Positions 1-9,015 of a DNA stretch of 64,000 bases are shown here, piece by piece. A model generated the notes under the pieces. It saw only the letters and a program-made list of their open reading frames with translations. It was not told the origin of the DNA and made no database searches. The DNA comes from UBA7672 sp963784415 (GTDB taxonomy: Bacteria; Pseudomonadota; Alphaproteobacteria; Caulobacterales; Hyphomonadaceae), in assembly GCA_963784415.1 (NCBI GenBank), contig CAWARK010000017.1:62001-126000 (forward strand). The letters are read 5' to 3'. Each line of letters begins with the position of its first letter. Positions within the stretch are counted from its first letter, which is position 1. Made by a program: the position numbers and the translations under genes.

Positions 1-1
1 C

Positions 2-793
2 TATGCCGAGGCGCTGAAGCGCGGCGCGGAGCCGGCGTTCGGCAATGTCGGTCCGATGGAGCTGAACATCCCCGCGATCCAGGCGATCGGCGGGGCGTAC
101 ATCTATCTCGTGGATCGCTACGGCGCGCACGGCATCTACGACATCGACTTCATGCCGATCGAGGGCGCCGACGAGAGCAAGGCCTCGGTGGGGCTGACCT
201 ATCTCGACCACCTCACGCACAACCTGTTCCGCGGCAACATGGACAAGTGGGCGAGCTATTACGAGAAGATCTTCAACTTCCGCGAGATCCGCTATTTCGA
301 CATCGAGGGCAAGCAGACCGGTCTTGTCTCGAAGGCGATGACGAGCCCGTGCGGCAAGATCCGCATCCCGCTCAACGAGAGCCGCGACGACAAGAGCCAG
401 ATCGAGGAATTCCTCAAGGACTATGGCGGCGAGGGCATCCAGCACATCGCGCTCGGCACCGACGACATCTACGCCAGCGTGGAGGCGCTGCGTACGCGCG
501 GCATTCCGTTCCAGACGGCGCCGGACACTTATTTCGAAGGCATCGGCCAGCGTCTCGGCGCGCATGGCGAAGATGTCGAGCGCCTGCAGAAGAACCAGAT
601 CCTGATCGACGGCGCGCCGACGCAGGGTCAGGGCCTGCTGCTGCAGATCTTCACCGCCAACCAGATCGGCCCGATCTTCTTCGAGCTGATCCAGCGCAAG
701 GGCAATGAAGGCTTTGGCGAAGGCAATTTCCGTGCACTGTTCGAAAGCATCGAGGCGGATCAGGTGCGCCGGGGCGTGCTGAAGGAAGCCTAG
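2..793 (+). CDS. hppD: 4-hydroxyphenylpyruvate dioxygenase, 3' part (cut by window edge)
   Basis: This enzyme turns 4-hydroxyphenylpyruvate into homogentisate, the entry step of the tyrosine breakdown pathway encoded downstream. The frame is already open at the left edge, 18 codons before the first ATG at 56, so that ATG is internal and about 100 N-terminal residues lie outside the window. The visible part is the C-terminal vicinal-oxygen-chelate half. Likely Fe(II) ligands are the His in YLDHLTHN, the His in GIQHIALG and the Glu in FFELIQRKG. The family is usually 350-380 residues, which fits the missing portion. maiA, hgmA, fahA and scoAB follow within 9 kb, supporting the assignment. Confidence 0.95.
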   Translation, partial: YAEALKRGAEPAFGNVGPMELNIPAIQAIGGAYIYLVDRYGAHGIYDIDFMPIEGADESKASVGLTYLDHLTHNLFRGNMDKWASYYEKIFNFREIRYFDIEGKQTGLVSKAMTSPCGKIRIPLNESRDDKSQIEEFLKDYGGEGIQHIALGTDDIYASVEALRTRGIPFQTAPDTYFEGIGQRLGAHGEDVERLQKNQILIDGAPTQGQGLLLQIFTANQIGPIFFELIQRKGNEGFGEGNFRALFESIEADQVRRGVLKEA

Positions 794-810
794 CACTCGC
801 GGGGACAGCC

Positions 811-1230
811 ATGCCTTCATTTGAAGCACCCATTGTATCGGCCGTGACGGCCGGGATTCTCATCATCATCCAGATGGTGCTGGTTCTCTTCGTTTCGTTT
901 GTCCGCCGGCGCGACAAGCAATCGCTCGGCGATGGCGGCAATGCCGATCTCCTGCGCGCTGCGCGCCGGCACGGCAACTTCGCCGAGAATGCCGCGATCT
1001 TCGTCGTCGCGCTTGCGCTGTTTGAACTGATCGGCGGCGGGCGGCAGATGACGGAGATCTACGCAGGCATCTTCATTGTCGGTCGTCTCGCCCATGCAGT
1101 CGGGCTGTCGATGAAGAACACGTCGAACCTGCTGCGTGTGCTTGGCACGGTGATTACGATCGGCGTCTGTGTTGTCGTTGGGGTTCGCCTTGTGATGATG
1201 GGCTTGCCGCTGCTGACGGAAATTTCTTGA
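811..1230 (+). CDS. MAPEG family membrane protein
   Basis: The 139-residue product has four hydrophobic segments (about residues 8-28, 58-75, 82-97 and 110-135) and the family-like pattern RRHGNFAENA followed by a GRLAHAVG segment. Membrane-associated MAPEG proteins (eicosanoid/glutathione metabolism) include glutathione-dependent enzymes, but bacterial members mostly lack a tested role. It starts 17 bases after hppD and its stop codon TGA shares one base with the next ATG (TGATG), so it is probably in the same transcript as both neighbours. The exact reaction cannot be read from the sequence. Confidence 0.8.
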   Translation: MPSFEAPIVSAVTAGILIIIQMVLVLFVSFVRRRDKQSLGDGGNADLLRAARRHGNFAENAAIFVVALALFELIGGGRQMTEIYAGIFIVGRLAHAVGLSMKNTSNLLRVLGTVITIGVCVVVGVRLVMMGLPLLTEIS

Positions 1231-1688
1231 TGAGCCAACCGAACCTCCCGGCCGAAGGCGCGTGCATGTGCGGGCAGTGTCGCGTGCGGGTCAGCGCGGC
1301 GCCGATCATCACGATGGCGTGCCACTGCACGGGCTGTCAGAAGCTGAGCGCGAGTGCGTTCTCGTTGACGGCGATGGTTCCGGCGGCGGGGTTCGCGTTG
1401 ATCGCGGGCGAGACGCGGATCGGGGCGCTGCATGGCGACAATCCGTATGTGTACTGCGCCAACTGTCTGAACTGGCTCTACACGGAGTTGACCAGCGCGC
1501 CGTTCGTGAATGTGCGGCCGGGGATGTTCAATGTGCCGGCGTGGTCGGTTCCGTTCATCGAGAGCTATGTGAGCGAGAAGCTGCCGTGGGCGACGACACC
1601 GGCGAGGCACAGCTTCGAGAAATACCCAGAACCGCATCAGTATGGGCCGTTGATGGCGGAGTTTGCTGCGCTGCAATCGGGCGGCTGA
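1230..1688 (+). CDS. GFA family (glutathione-dependent formaldehyde-activating/CENP-V-like) zinc protein
   Basis: A 152-residue protein with the zinc-cysteine pattern of the GFA/Mss4-like fold: CMCGQCRV near the N-terminus, CHCTGCQ about 25 residues later, and CANC in the middle. A TTG at 1227 could extend it by one residue, but the ATG at 1230 overlapping the upstream stop is the better start. GFA proteins were named for glutathione-dependent formaldehyde activation, but most members have no demonstrated activity. Co-directional with the upstream MAPEG gene and overlapping it, so translationally coupled. Confidence 0.85.
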   Translation: MSQPNLPAEGACMCGQCRVRVSAAPIITMACHCTGCQKLSASAFSLTAMVPAAGFALIAGETRIGALHGDNPYVYCANCLNWLYTELTSAPFVNVRPGMFNVPAWSVPFIESYVSEKLPWATTPARHSFEKYPEPHQYGPLMAEFAALQSGG

Positions 1689-1744
1689 GCGTTGCGCCTG
1701 CCGGGCTGCGTGATACCCCTTGTGGAAAATAAGGGAGGTTCCGC

Positions 1745-4036
1745 ATGCGTGGTTTGATCCTGGCGGCGGCGTCTATCGCAGTGCTGGCGGCGTGTTCGGC
1801 TGAATCAGCGCCGACGGCGGGGACGGCGACCAAGTTCTCGGCGGAGATCCGGCGGACGGCCTTTGGCGTGCCGCATATCAAGGCCGAGAATATGGGCGGC
1901 ATTGGGTACGGCTATGGCTATGCCAGCGCGCAGGACAATGTGTGCGAGATCGCGGACCGGTTGCTGACCGTTGCAGGGCAGCGGGCGAAGTATCTCGGGC
2001 CTGGCGAGAACGACGCGAACATCGCAAGCGATCTCTATCACCAGCGCATGATCCAGTCGAAGCGCGTCGAGGCGTTGCTGGCCGGCCCTGAAGGCGCGGC
2101 CGATACGCCGAGCGCGGAGGCGCGGGCGCTGGCCGATGGATATGTGGCAGGGTTCAATCGCTATCTGAAGGAAACCGGCGTCGACAAGATTTCGGATCCG
2201 CACTGCAAGGGTGCGGCTTGGGTGCATGACATCACGGCGATCGATTTTTGGCAGCACATGTATGTCGGGCAGACGGTGGACGGGTTCTTCGCGCCGACGA
2301 CGGGCGCTGCCCCGCCGGCGGCGGATCATGCGGCGCTGGCGCCGGATCTCATGCCGGAGGATGCGAGCGGCTGGGGATCGAACGCCTATGGCATTGGGCG
2401 GGAGATGACGAAGGGCGGCAAGGGCGTGCTGCTCGGCAATCCGCACTATCCGTGGGACGGCGTGAACCGGTTCTATCGCACGCACTTCATCATTCCGGGC
2501 GACATCAACATTGTTGGCGTCAGCTATATCGGCATGCCGATGATCCGCATCGGGCACACCGAGACGCTGGCGTGGAGCAACACGGTCTCTACCGCGCGGC
2601 GGAACGGATATTACGAGCTGCAGCTCAACCCGCAGGATCCGACTCAATACAAGTATGACGGGCAGTGGCTGCCGATGACGAAGGACAGTGTCTCGGTGGA
2701 GGTGCTGCGCGATGGCAAGGCGGTGACCGAGACGCGGACGCTGTATTCGACGCGCTGGGGTCCGTTGTTTGAATCCGAGTCCTATCCGTGGACGAAAGAT
2801 CACGCCTACGCGCTGCGCACGGTCGAGGTCGGCCTGCGCGATCCGGACCAGTACATGGCCGTGTGGCGTTCGAAGACCGTGCGCGACATGAAGGCGTCGC
2901 TGGCGAAGTGGCAATCGTTCCGGTTCAACGCGACGGCGGTCGATTCAACCGGCGAGGCGCTCTATGGCGACATGGGGATGATCCCCAATGTCTCGCAGGC
3001 GCTGGTGGACAAATGCGCCACGTCTGATTTTGCGAAGAAGCAGTGGAAGGAGACGCGGTTCGCGGTGCTGGATGGATCGCGCGCGGATTGCGACTGGGCG
3101 ACTGACAAGGACTCGTCCGCGCCGGGCGTGGCGGGGGCGGATGAGGGTCCGCACCAGTTCCGCACCGACTATGTGATGCAGAGCAATGACAGCTACTGGC
3201 TGACCAACATGTATGCGCCGATCACGGGGCTGAGCCCGGTGTTTGGCGATGAAGCCACACCGCGCAGCCTGCGCACTCGCGCCTCGCACGATCAGGTCGA
3301 GCGGCGGGTGGCGGGTACGGACGGGTTTGGCGCACCGAAGTTCGATCTGGAAAGCATGAAGCAGGTGATGCTGTCGGACCGGCACTATGGGGCTGAGCTG
3401 GTGCGCGATGATCTGGTGAAGGCGTGCAGGGCGTCGGGCAGGGCGAAGCTGAAGGCGGCGTGCGATGTGCTGGCGAACTGGGACCTGAAGGTCAATCTCG
3501 ACAGCCGTGGAGCGCACCTGTTCCACATGTTTGCCGAGGCGGGCGGCGTCCAGTGGAAAGACAAGTTCGATCCGAAGGATGCGGTGCATACGCCGGCGAA
3601 GCTGGATGCGGGCAATCCGAAAGTGCTCGCGGCGCTGGAGACGGCGGTGGACAAGCTCGCTGCGCTGAACATTCCACTCGATGCGCGGCTGGGCGATGTG
3701 CAGGCGGAGACGCGGAATGGCAAGGCTATTCCGATCCATGGCGGGGCGGGGCCTGAGGGCGTGTTCAACGTGATCTCGGTGGACGACAAAAGCCTCGAGC
3801 CGGTGAAGGGCTGGACCAGCATTCGCCATGGGGCGAGCTGGATCTATGTGGTGGAGTTCACGGATAAGGGGCCGAAGAGCCAGGGCTTCCTGACCTATTC
3901 GGAATCGATCGATCCGACTTCGCCGCACTATTCGGACCAGACCGAGCTGTATTCGAAGAAGGGCTGGGACGATCTGTTGTTCAACGATGCGGATGTCGAG
4001 AAGGCGGTCGTGTCGCGGGTCAAGATCAGCGAGTAG
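1745..4036 (+). CDS. penicillin acylase family lipoprotein (Ntn-hydrolase amidase)
   Basis: A 763-residue precursor of the penicillin amidase/acyl-homoserine-lactone acylase family. The N-terminus is a lipoprotein signal with lipobox LAAC (Cys17), so the protein is probably exported and lipid anchored. The expected autocatalytic nucleophile is Ser212 in GWGSNAYGIG, which would become the N-terminus of the beta chain after cleavage; the preceding segment would be the alpha chain and spacer. The region GNPHYPWDGVNRFY after it matches the conserved family beta-strand region. Family members cleave the amide of beta-lactams, cyclic lipopeptides or acyl-homoserine lactones; substrate here is unknown. 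It ends 6 bases before maiA. Start ATG is preceded by GGGAGG. Confidence 0.88.
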   Translation: MRGLILAAASIAVLAACSAESAPTAGTATKFSAEIRRTAFGVPHIKAENMGGIGYGYGYASAQDNVCEIADRLLTVAGQRAKYLGPGENDANIASDLYHQRMIQSKRVEALLAGPEGAADTPSAEARALADGYVAGFNRYLKETGVDKISDPHCKGAAWVHDITAIDFWQHMYVGQTVDGFFAPTTGAAPPAADHAALAPDLMPEDASGWGSNAYGIGREMTKGGKGVLLGNPHYPWDGVNRFYRTHFIIPGDINIVGVSYIGMPMIRIGHTETLAWSNTVSTARRNGYYELQLNPQDPTQYKYDGQWLPMTKDSVSVEVLRDGKAVTETRTLYSTRWGPLFESESYPWTKDHAYALRTVEVGLRDPDQYMAVWRSKTVRDMKASLAKWQSFRFNATAVDSTGEALYGDMGMIPNVSQALVDKCATSDFAKKQWKETRFAVLDGSRADCDWATDKDSSAPGVAGADEGPHQFRTDYVMQSNDSYWLTNMYAPITGLSPVFGDEATPRSLRTRASHDQVERRVAGTDGFGAPKFDLESMKQVMLSDRHYGAELVRDDLVKACRASGRAKLKAACDVLANWDLKVNLDSRGAHLFHMFAEAGGVQWKDKFDPKDAVHTPAKLDAGNPKVLAALETAVDKLAALNIPLDARLGDVQAETRNGKAIPIHGGAGPEGVFNVISVDDKSLEPVKGWTSIRHGASWIYVVEFTDKGPKSQGFLTYSESIDPTSPHYSDQTELYSKKGWDDLLFNDADVEKAVVSRVKISE

Positions 4037-4042
4037 CGAGCG

Positions 4043-4690
4043 ATGAGTGAGACTGTTCTTTATGGCTACTGGCGGTCGTCGGCGACGTATCGCACGCGGA
4101 TTGCGCTGAACCTGAAGGGCGTCTCGTATCGGACGGTGGGTGTGCACCTGCTCAAGGACGAACAGGTGCAGCCGGCGCATCTGGCGCGGCATCCATCCGG
4201 GCGCGTGCCGATCCTGGAGATCGACGGGCATCGCATCGGGCAGTCGATGGCGATGATCGAGTATCTCGATGAGACGCGGCCGGAGCCGCCGCTGCTGCCG
4301 CGCGATGCAGCGCTGCGGGCGCAGGTGCGGGACTTCAAGGACCAGATCGTGGCGGACATTCATCCGCTGAACAACACGTCGACTCTGGCGCTGTTGCGCT
4401 CGCAGTTTGGCGCGGACGATGCAGCGATTGCGACGTGGTACGAGCACTGGATCGTGCGCGGCTTCAACGTGCTGGAGCAGATGCTGCCGGGCGAGGGCGA
4501 TTTCTGTGTCGGCACTCATGTGACGCTGGCGGATATCGTGCTGGTTCCGCAGGTGACCAATGCGCGGCGCTATCCGCAGATCGACCTGAAGCAGTTCCCC
4601 AACATCCTGCGTATCGACACGGCGCTGCGGAAGATAAAGGCTTTCCACGACGCCGCGCCGGATCAGCAGCCGGAGGCGAAGCAGCAATGA
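4043..4690 (+). CDS. maiA: maleylacetoacetate isomerase (zeta-class GST)
   Basis: Isomerises 4-maleylacetoacetate to 4-fumarylacetoacetate using glutathione, between the HgmA and FahA steps. The 215-residue protein has the zeta-class N-terminal motif GYWRSSATYRTRIAL with the active-site Ser-Ser pair and Arg, the cis-Pro region RVPILEIDG, and QSMAMIEYLDE. The C-terminal helical half carries DIHPLNNTSTL and NVLEQMLPGEGDFCVG, typical of MaiA. Its presence together with hppD, hgmA and fahA makes the function firm. It begins 6 bases after the acylase gene and is followed by a convergent lysozyme gene. Confidence 0.95.
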   Translation: MSETVLYGYWRSSATYRTRIALNLKGVSYRTVGVHLLKDEQVQPAHLARHPSGRVPILEIDGHRIGQSMAMIEYLDETRPEPPLLPRDAALRAQVRDFKDQIVADIHPLNNTSTLALLRSQFGADDAAIATWYEHWIVRGFNVLEQMLPGEGDFCVGTHVTLADIVLVPQVTNARRYPQIDLKQFPNILRIDTALRKIKAFHDAAPDQQPEAKQQ

Positions 4691-4710
4691 GCGTGTCGCC
4701 GCATGGTGGA

Positions 4711-5424
4711 TCACTTCATCAAGGCGTCAAACTCTGCCTGCGTTCCTCGATAAGCGTTGAGGTCGACTGGGCCAGTTACGCCCTGCCGCACGGCCTTGTT
4801 GTGGTACTGCCAGAAAATCCACTGGTCCTGCCGGAAGTTTGGCGAGACGAAGATGCTGCGGATCCAGAATTTCTCGTTCGGGAAACGCCCAGAGAGATAG
4901 GCGTCGTGGAATTCGCTGGTTGTGTAGATGATGGGGCGCTTGCCATAGTGGTGCTCGACTTCATCGAGGAACACTTCGAGTTCCGCGGCGATGTCCCTGA
5001 CAGTCGGGCCCTTGGTGCATGGGCCCATGTGCTCGGCGTCAACGGCGGGCGGCAGAGCGTCGGGTTCGCGCGGAACGATGGCGATGAAGTTTCGGGCCTG
5101 TACGAGGCCGGTCTGGCATTGGGTCAGGAAGTGGTAGGCGCCATGCGGGAGGCCGGCCCTTGCCGAGCGGCGCCAGTTGATCGCGAACTTGGTGTCGACG
5201 AAGTCGCCGCCTTCGGTCGCCTTGATGTAAGCGAACGAGACCTGGTCGGTCTTCAACGTGCGCCAGTCGATCGATCCCTGGTGCGCCGACACGTCGACGC
5301 CACGAATGTTGTACGACAGCGCCGCGGTCTCGACGCGCGGATAGAAGTAGATCGTCGCGCTGGCCAGCAACGCAACCAGAGCCGCGCCGCCGATCGTAAA
5401 TTTTGCCAACCTTCTTGCAGACAC
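4711..5424 (-). CDS. glycoside hydrolase family 25 lysozyme, membrane anchored
   Basis: A muramidase-like protein of about 237 residues. After an N-terminal membrane segment (about residues 9-28) comes the GH25 start GVDVSAHQGSIDW, then FAYIKATEGGDFVD, HGAYHFL, DAEHMG (the DxE catalytic pair) and the C-terminal WIFWQYHN. GH25 enzymes cleave the beta-1,4 bond of peptidoglycan. The open frame extends to an ATG at 5505, but that would leave 11 bases before the divergent hgmA start. A GTG at 5424 has GGGGA five bases upstream and sits just before the membrane segment, so I prefer it; an ATG at 5472 is another option. It is the only minus-strand gene within the tyrosine cluster. Confidence 0.85.
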   Translation of the reverse strand: MSARRLAKFTIGGAALVALLASATIYFYPRVETAALSYNIRGVDVSAHQGSIDWRTLKTDQVSFAYIKATEGGDFVDTKFAINWRRSARAGLPHGAYHFLTQCQTGLVQARNFIAIVPREPDALPPAVDAEHMGPCTKGPTVRDIAAELEVFLDEVEHHYGKRPIIYTTSEFHDAYLSGRFPNEKFWIRSIFVSPNFRQDQWIFWQYHNKAVRQGVTGPVDLNAYRGTQAEFDALMK

Positions 5425-5516
5425 TGCATTCCCCGACGGACTATTCTGTGGTGGTCGATATCCACCAGCCATCTGCGGCGGCAGCAAGGCGCAATTCTGA
5501 AGCAACGGAGAGCCTG

Positions 5517-6653
5517 ATGGCCCGCAAATGGATCCCCGTACAGGGCGCTCAGGGCAAGCACTCGAAGCAGGCGCATGCGGACATGCCGGAGGGCACGTTC
5601 GAGCGGGAGATGTCGAAGGAGGGGTTCTTCGGGCCGGCGGCGTTCTTCCATCATGCCAATCCGCCGACGGGGTGGAGCAATTTCGAAGGGCCGCTGCGGC
5701 CGCGCGCGTTCGATCTGACGAAGTTCGACGGCTTCACGCACTCGCCCTGGGATGCGCCGGTGATCCTGTCGAACAAGGCGACAGAGGTGCGGATGTGGCA
5801 TCTCACGGCGCCGATGAATGGTTATGCGCGCAATGGCGATGGCGACACGCTGCTGTTCATCCATGAAGGCCACGGCCATCTCTGGACGGACTGGGGGCAT
5901 CTGCAGGTTGAGGAAGGCGACTATGTCTACCTGCCGCGCGGAACGATGTTCAACCTGGACAAGCATACATCCGATGGCTTCCGCATCCTGACCATCGAGG
6001 CGACCAACACGCACTTCACGCTGCCGGATCGTGGGCTGCTCGGGCCGCACGCGTTCTTCGATCCTGCCATGCTGCAATCGCCGGTGATCGACCAGGGCTT
6101 TCTGGATCGCCAGACGAAGGGCGGTGAATGGAAGGTGTGGGTGAAGAAGCGCGGACAGGTGTCGACCGTCACCTATCCCTACAATCCGCACGATGCCGTC
6201 GGCTGGCATGGCGATCTCGCGCCCGTGAAAATCAATGTGCGCGATCTGCGGCCGGTGGCGTCGCATCGCTATCACCTGCCGCCGAGCGTTCACACGACCT
6301 TTCTGTCGGATCGGTTTGTGGTGTGCACGTTCTGTCCGCGTCCGTTCGAGACGGACCCCGGCGCGCTGAAGGTGCCGTTCTTCCACAACAATGACGATTT
6401 CGACGAGGTGCTGTTCTACCATGCGGGCGACTTCTTCAGCCGCGACAACATCAAGGCGGGGATGATGACGTTCCATCCCTCTGGCTTTACGCATGGTCCG
6501 CATCCCAAGGCGCTGACCAAGATGCTGAAGCAGGACAAGCCGATGACGGACGAATACGCCGTGATGATCGACACGCGCGATCCGCTGGATGTCGGCGAAC
6601 GGGCGAACGCGGTCGAGAACACGGCCTATGTCGATAGCTGGAAGCCGAAGTAA
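5517..6653 (+). CDS. hgmA: homogentisate 1,2-dioxygenase
   Basis: Opens the aromatic ring of homogentisate to give maleylacetoacetate. The product of 378 residues is shorter than the approximately 430-residue Pseudomonas/animal form but has the core cupin features: HLWTDWGHLQVEEGDYVYLP in the first half, and FFHNNDDFDEVLFYH plus HPSGFTHGPHPKA, which hold the expected Fe ligands (Glu and two His). The frame stays open upstream to 5403, but ATG 5517 with GGAG seven bases before it and the sequence MARKWIPVQG is the natural start. It lies between maiA and fahA, divergent from the lysozyme gene. Confidence 0.93.
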   Translation: MARKWIPVQGAQGKHSKQAHADMPEGTFEREMSKEGFFGPAAFFHHANPPTGWSNFEGPLRPRAFDLTKFDGFTHSPWDAPVILSNKATEVRMWHLTAPMNGYARNGDGDTLLFIHEGHGHLWTDWGHLQVEEGDYVYLPRGTMFNLDKHTSDGFRILTIEATNTHFTLPDRGLLGPHAFFDPAMLQSPVIDQGFLDRQTKGGEWKVWVKKRGQVSTVTYPYNPHDAVGWHGDLAPVKINVRDLRPVASHRYHLPPSVHTTFLSDRFVVCTFCPRPFETDPGALKVPFFHNNDDFDEVLFYHAGDFFSRDNIKAGMMTFHPSGFTHGPHPKALTKMLKQDKPMTDEYAVMIDTRDPLDVGERANAVENTAYVDSWKPK

Positions 6654-6750
6654 GGTGGCGCTTGCCAGAACGGCGCTTACACTTACATCCCTGAAGACGT
6701 GCCGGACTCTGTGTTGGGACGCCGGCGGTTTTCGTATGGAGGATTTTCGC

Positions 6751-7167
6751 ATGCGCGCTGTCATAGGCACTGCAATCTCTGCGCTTCTGCTCGCCGCTTG
6801 CGGTGGCGGGGAGCCTGCGGCGACCGTTCCGGCGCCTGCGGTCGAACCAGCGCCGGTGGAGATGCCGGCCGAGGCGCCGCCTGCGCCGATGGTCGCGGAC
6901 CGGATCGGCACGATGAATCTGATGTGTGGAGGGGAAAGCTTCCGTGTCGCCTTCCTCGATACCCACGCCGCGATTGTCAGCGCCGATGGCGCCACGACGA
7001 TCGAGCTGCCGAAGCTGGAGCCCAGTGCGACATCGGCGCCCGGCGTCACGACCTACACCAACGGCAAGCAGACATTCGCCAAGTCGGGCGGCGGGGATAC
7101 CCCGACGGTCATCCGCTATGCCGTCGGCAAGATGGCCTTCCAGGACTGTGCAATCGCACAGAACTGA
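6751..7167 (+). CDS. small lipoprotein with MliC-like (C-type lysozyme inhibitor) domain
   Basis: A 138-residue lipoprotein: signal MRAVIGTAISALLLAACGGG with lipobox LAAC, then a Pro/Ala-rich linker (residues about 24-48), then a compact domain. The domain reads NLMCGGESFRVAFLDTHAA, later TTYTNGKQTFAKSGG and a final Cys in AFQDCAIAQ, which resembles the MliC/PliC fold (two cysteines bracketing a small beta-barrel). MliC proteins inhibit C-type lysozymes in the periplasm. The match is by pattern only. Start ATG 6751 has GGAGG eight bases upstream. A lysozyme gene lies on the far side of hgmA. Confidence 0.6.
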   Translation: MRAVIGTAISALLLAACGGGEPAATVPAPAVEPAPVEMPAEAPPAPMVADRIGTMNLMCGGESFRVAFLDTHAAIVSADGATTIELPKLEPSATSAPGVTTYTNGKQTFAKSGGGDTPTVIRYAVGKMAFQDCAIAQN

Positions 7168-7283
7168 GTCGCATAACCCGGCAGGTTCGGCGGACCAGAC
7201 TTCCGCCCGCTGTCACATAACTTTTCGCGACTCTTTTGCGTCTGTGGTTTGCCTCTGTCGCTGGCGCGTCCTACAAGCAGGAC

Positions 7284-8288
7284 ATGAAGCTAGCATCCCT
7301 GAAAGATGGACGGGACGGACGCCTCGTCGTCGTTTCCCGTGATCTCACCCGCTGCGCCGACGCCTCGCATGTCGCGCCGACATTGCAGGCCGCTCTGGAT
7401 AACTGGAAGCGGCACGCGCCGCGGCTGGAAATGCTGGCCGAGGAGTTGGAGCTTGGCTCCGTGCCGGCAGAGCGTTTCCACGAGAAGGACTGCGCCTCTC
7501 CACTGCCGCGCGCTTATCAGTGGGCTGATGGTTCGGCCTACGTGAATCACGTGCAGCTGGTGCGCAAGGCGCGCGGCGTCGAATTGCCGGCGACGTTCTG
7601 GACCGATCCGCTGATGTACCAAGGTGGCTCGGACAGCTTCCTTGGTCCGCGTGATGCGATCCCGCTGGGCAACGAAGACTGGGGCTGCGATCTCGAGGGA
7701 GAGGTCGCGGTCATCACCGGCGATGTGCGTCTCGGCGCAACGCACGAAGAGGGACAGCGCGCGGTGCGATTGGTGATGCTGGCGAACGATGTGTCGCTGC
7801 GCAATCTGATCCCGGAAGAGCTGGCCAAGGGCTTCGGCTTCTTCCAGTCCAAGCCGTCGTCGGCGTTCTCTCCGGTCGCGGTGACGCCGGACGAACTGGA
7901 AGGCATGTGGGATGGCGATCGCCTGAGCGGCACGCTGACGGTGCGGCTCAATGGAGAGCCGTTCGGCAAGGCCAACACGCGTGTCGACATGACATTCGAC
8001 TTCCCGACGCTTATCGCCCATGCCGCCCGGACGCGTGCGTTGTCAGCCGGTACGATTGTCGGCTCCGGCACGGTATCGAACCGGGGCGAGGATGGCGGCC
8101 CGGGCAAGGCGATTGCGGATGGCGGTGTCGGATATTCGTGCATCGCCGAGCTGAGAATGATCGAAACCATCACAAAAGGTGCGCCGAGCACAGGATTCCT
8201 GAAGCGTGGCGACCGGGTTGAGATAGAAATGCTGGACGACAAGGGCCGGTCCATATTCGGGCGGATCGACCAGGTCGTCGGCGGCTAG
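7284..8288 (+). CDS. fahA: fumarylacetoacetate hydrolase family protein (fumarylacetoacetase)
   Basis: Hydrolyses fumarylacetoacetate to fumarate and acetoacetate, the last ring-derived step of tyrosine breakdown. The 334-residue protein has the FAH fold: LPRAYQWADGSAYVNHV, then DWGCDLEGEVAVITGD with the metal-binding acidic residues, NDVSLRNLIP, GFGFFQSKPSSAFSPVAV and the C-terminal GTIVGSGTVSNRGED. An upstream in-frame ATG at 7236 exists, but ATG 7284 (MKLASLKDG) is the family-like start. scoA begins 19 bases later, so acetoacetate can be handed directly to the CoA-transferase. Confidence 0.93.
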   Translation: MKLASLKDGRDGRLVVVSRDLTRCADASHVAPTLQAALDNWKRHAPRLEMLAEELELGSVPAERFHEKDCASPLPRAYQWADGSAYVNHVQLVRKARGVELPATFWTDPLMYQGGSDSFLGPRDAIPLGNEDWGCDLEGEVAVITGDVRLGATHEEGQRAVRLVMLANDVSLRNLIPEELAKGFGFFQSKPSSAFSPVAVTPDELEGMWDGDRLSGTLTVRLNGEPFGKANTRVDMTFDFPTLIAHAARTRALSAGTIVGSGTVSNRGEDGGPGKAIADGGVGYSCIAELRMIETITKGAPSTGFLKRGDRVEIEMLDDKGRSIFGRIDQVVGG

Positions 8289-8307
8289 GAGCGAGAAGGA
8301 CTCGGAC

Positions 8308-9015
8308 ATGGCGAACAAAATCTATTCCGATGCGGCGGGTGCGCTCGACGGCGTGCTGTTCGACGGGATGACGATCATGGCCGGTGGGTTCGGCCTGTGC
8401 GGCATTCCGGAAAACCTGATCCGCGAGATCCAGCGCTCGGGCGTGAAAGGTCTCACCGTCATTTCGAACAATGCGGGCGTCGATGGCTTTGGCCTCGGCG
8501 TGCTGCTGAATTCGAAGCAGGTGAAGAAGATGATCTCGTCCTATGTCGGCGAGAACAAGGAATTCGAGCGACAGTATCTGTCGGGCGAACTGGAGCTGGA
8601 GTTCAATCCGCAGGGCACGCTGGCCGAACGCTGCCGTGCTGGCGGCGCGGGCATTCCCGCTTTCTACGCCAAGGCTGGGGTCGGCACGTTGGTCGCCGAG
8701 GGCAAGGAGACTCGCGTCTTCAACGGCGAGACCTATGTGATGGAGACAGGGCTGGTGGCTGACCTCTCCATCGTGAAGGCGTGGAAGGGCGATGCGCAGG
8801 GCAACCTCGTCTACAACAAGACCGCGCGCAACTTTAACCCGATGATGGCGATGGCCGGCAAGGTGACCGTTGCTGAGGTTGAGGAGATGGTTGGGGTGGG
8901 CGAGCTCAATCCCGATGACATCCACACGCCGGGTATCTTCGTGCAGCGCATCTTCAAGGGCGCGTTCGAGAAGCGCATCGAACAACGCACCGTGCGCAAG
9001 CGGGAGACAGTCTGA
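8308..9015 (+). CDS. scoA: succinyl-CoA:3-ketoacid CoA-transferase subunit A
   Basis: Alpha subunit of the transferase that moves CoA from succinyl-CoA to acetoacetate. At 235 residues it is of the usual length. It has the CoA-binding glycine motif GGFGLCGIPENLI near the N-terminus, ISNNAGVDGFGLGVLL, and YVGENKEFERQYLSGELE, all typical of subunit A. It is followed by subunit B with a one-base TGATG overlap. A ribosome site GGAG/GAAGGA lies just upstream of the ATG. Together with scoB it converts the acetoacetate made by FahA to acetoacetyl-CoA. Confidence 0.95.
   Translation: MANKIYSDAAGALDGVLFDGMTIMAGGFGLCGIPENLIREIQRSGVKGLTVISNNAGVDGFGLGVLLNSKQVKKMISSYVGENKEFERQYLSGELELEFNPQGTLAERCRAGGAGIPAFYAKAGVGTLVAEGKETRVFNGETYVMETGLVADLSIVKAWKGDAQGNLVYNKTARNFNPMMAMAGKVTVAEVEEMVGVGELNPDDIHTPGIFVQRIFKGAFEKRIEQRTVRKRETV

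Noticed and set aside
2945..4714. Minus-strand open frame of 589 codons antisense to the acylase and maiA genes
   Set aside because: Arg/His-rich translation with no motif; it is the usual high-GC shadow of two well-supported genes.
5253..7049. Minus-strand open frame of 598 codons over hgmA
   Set aside because: Antisense to hgmA and to the lipoprotein gene, both with strong family evidence.
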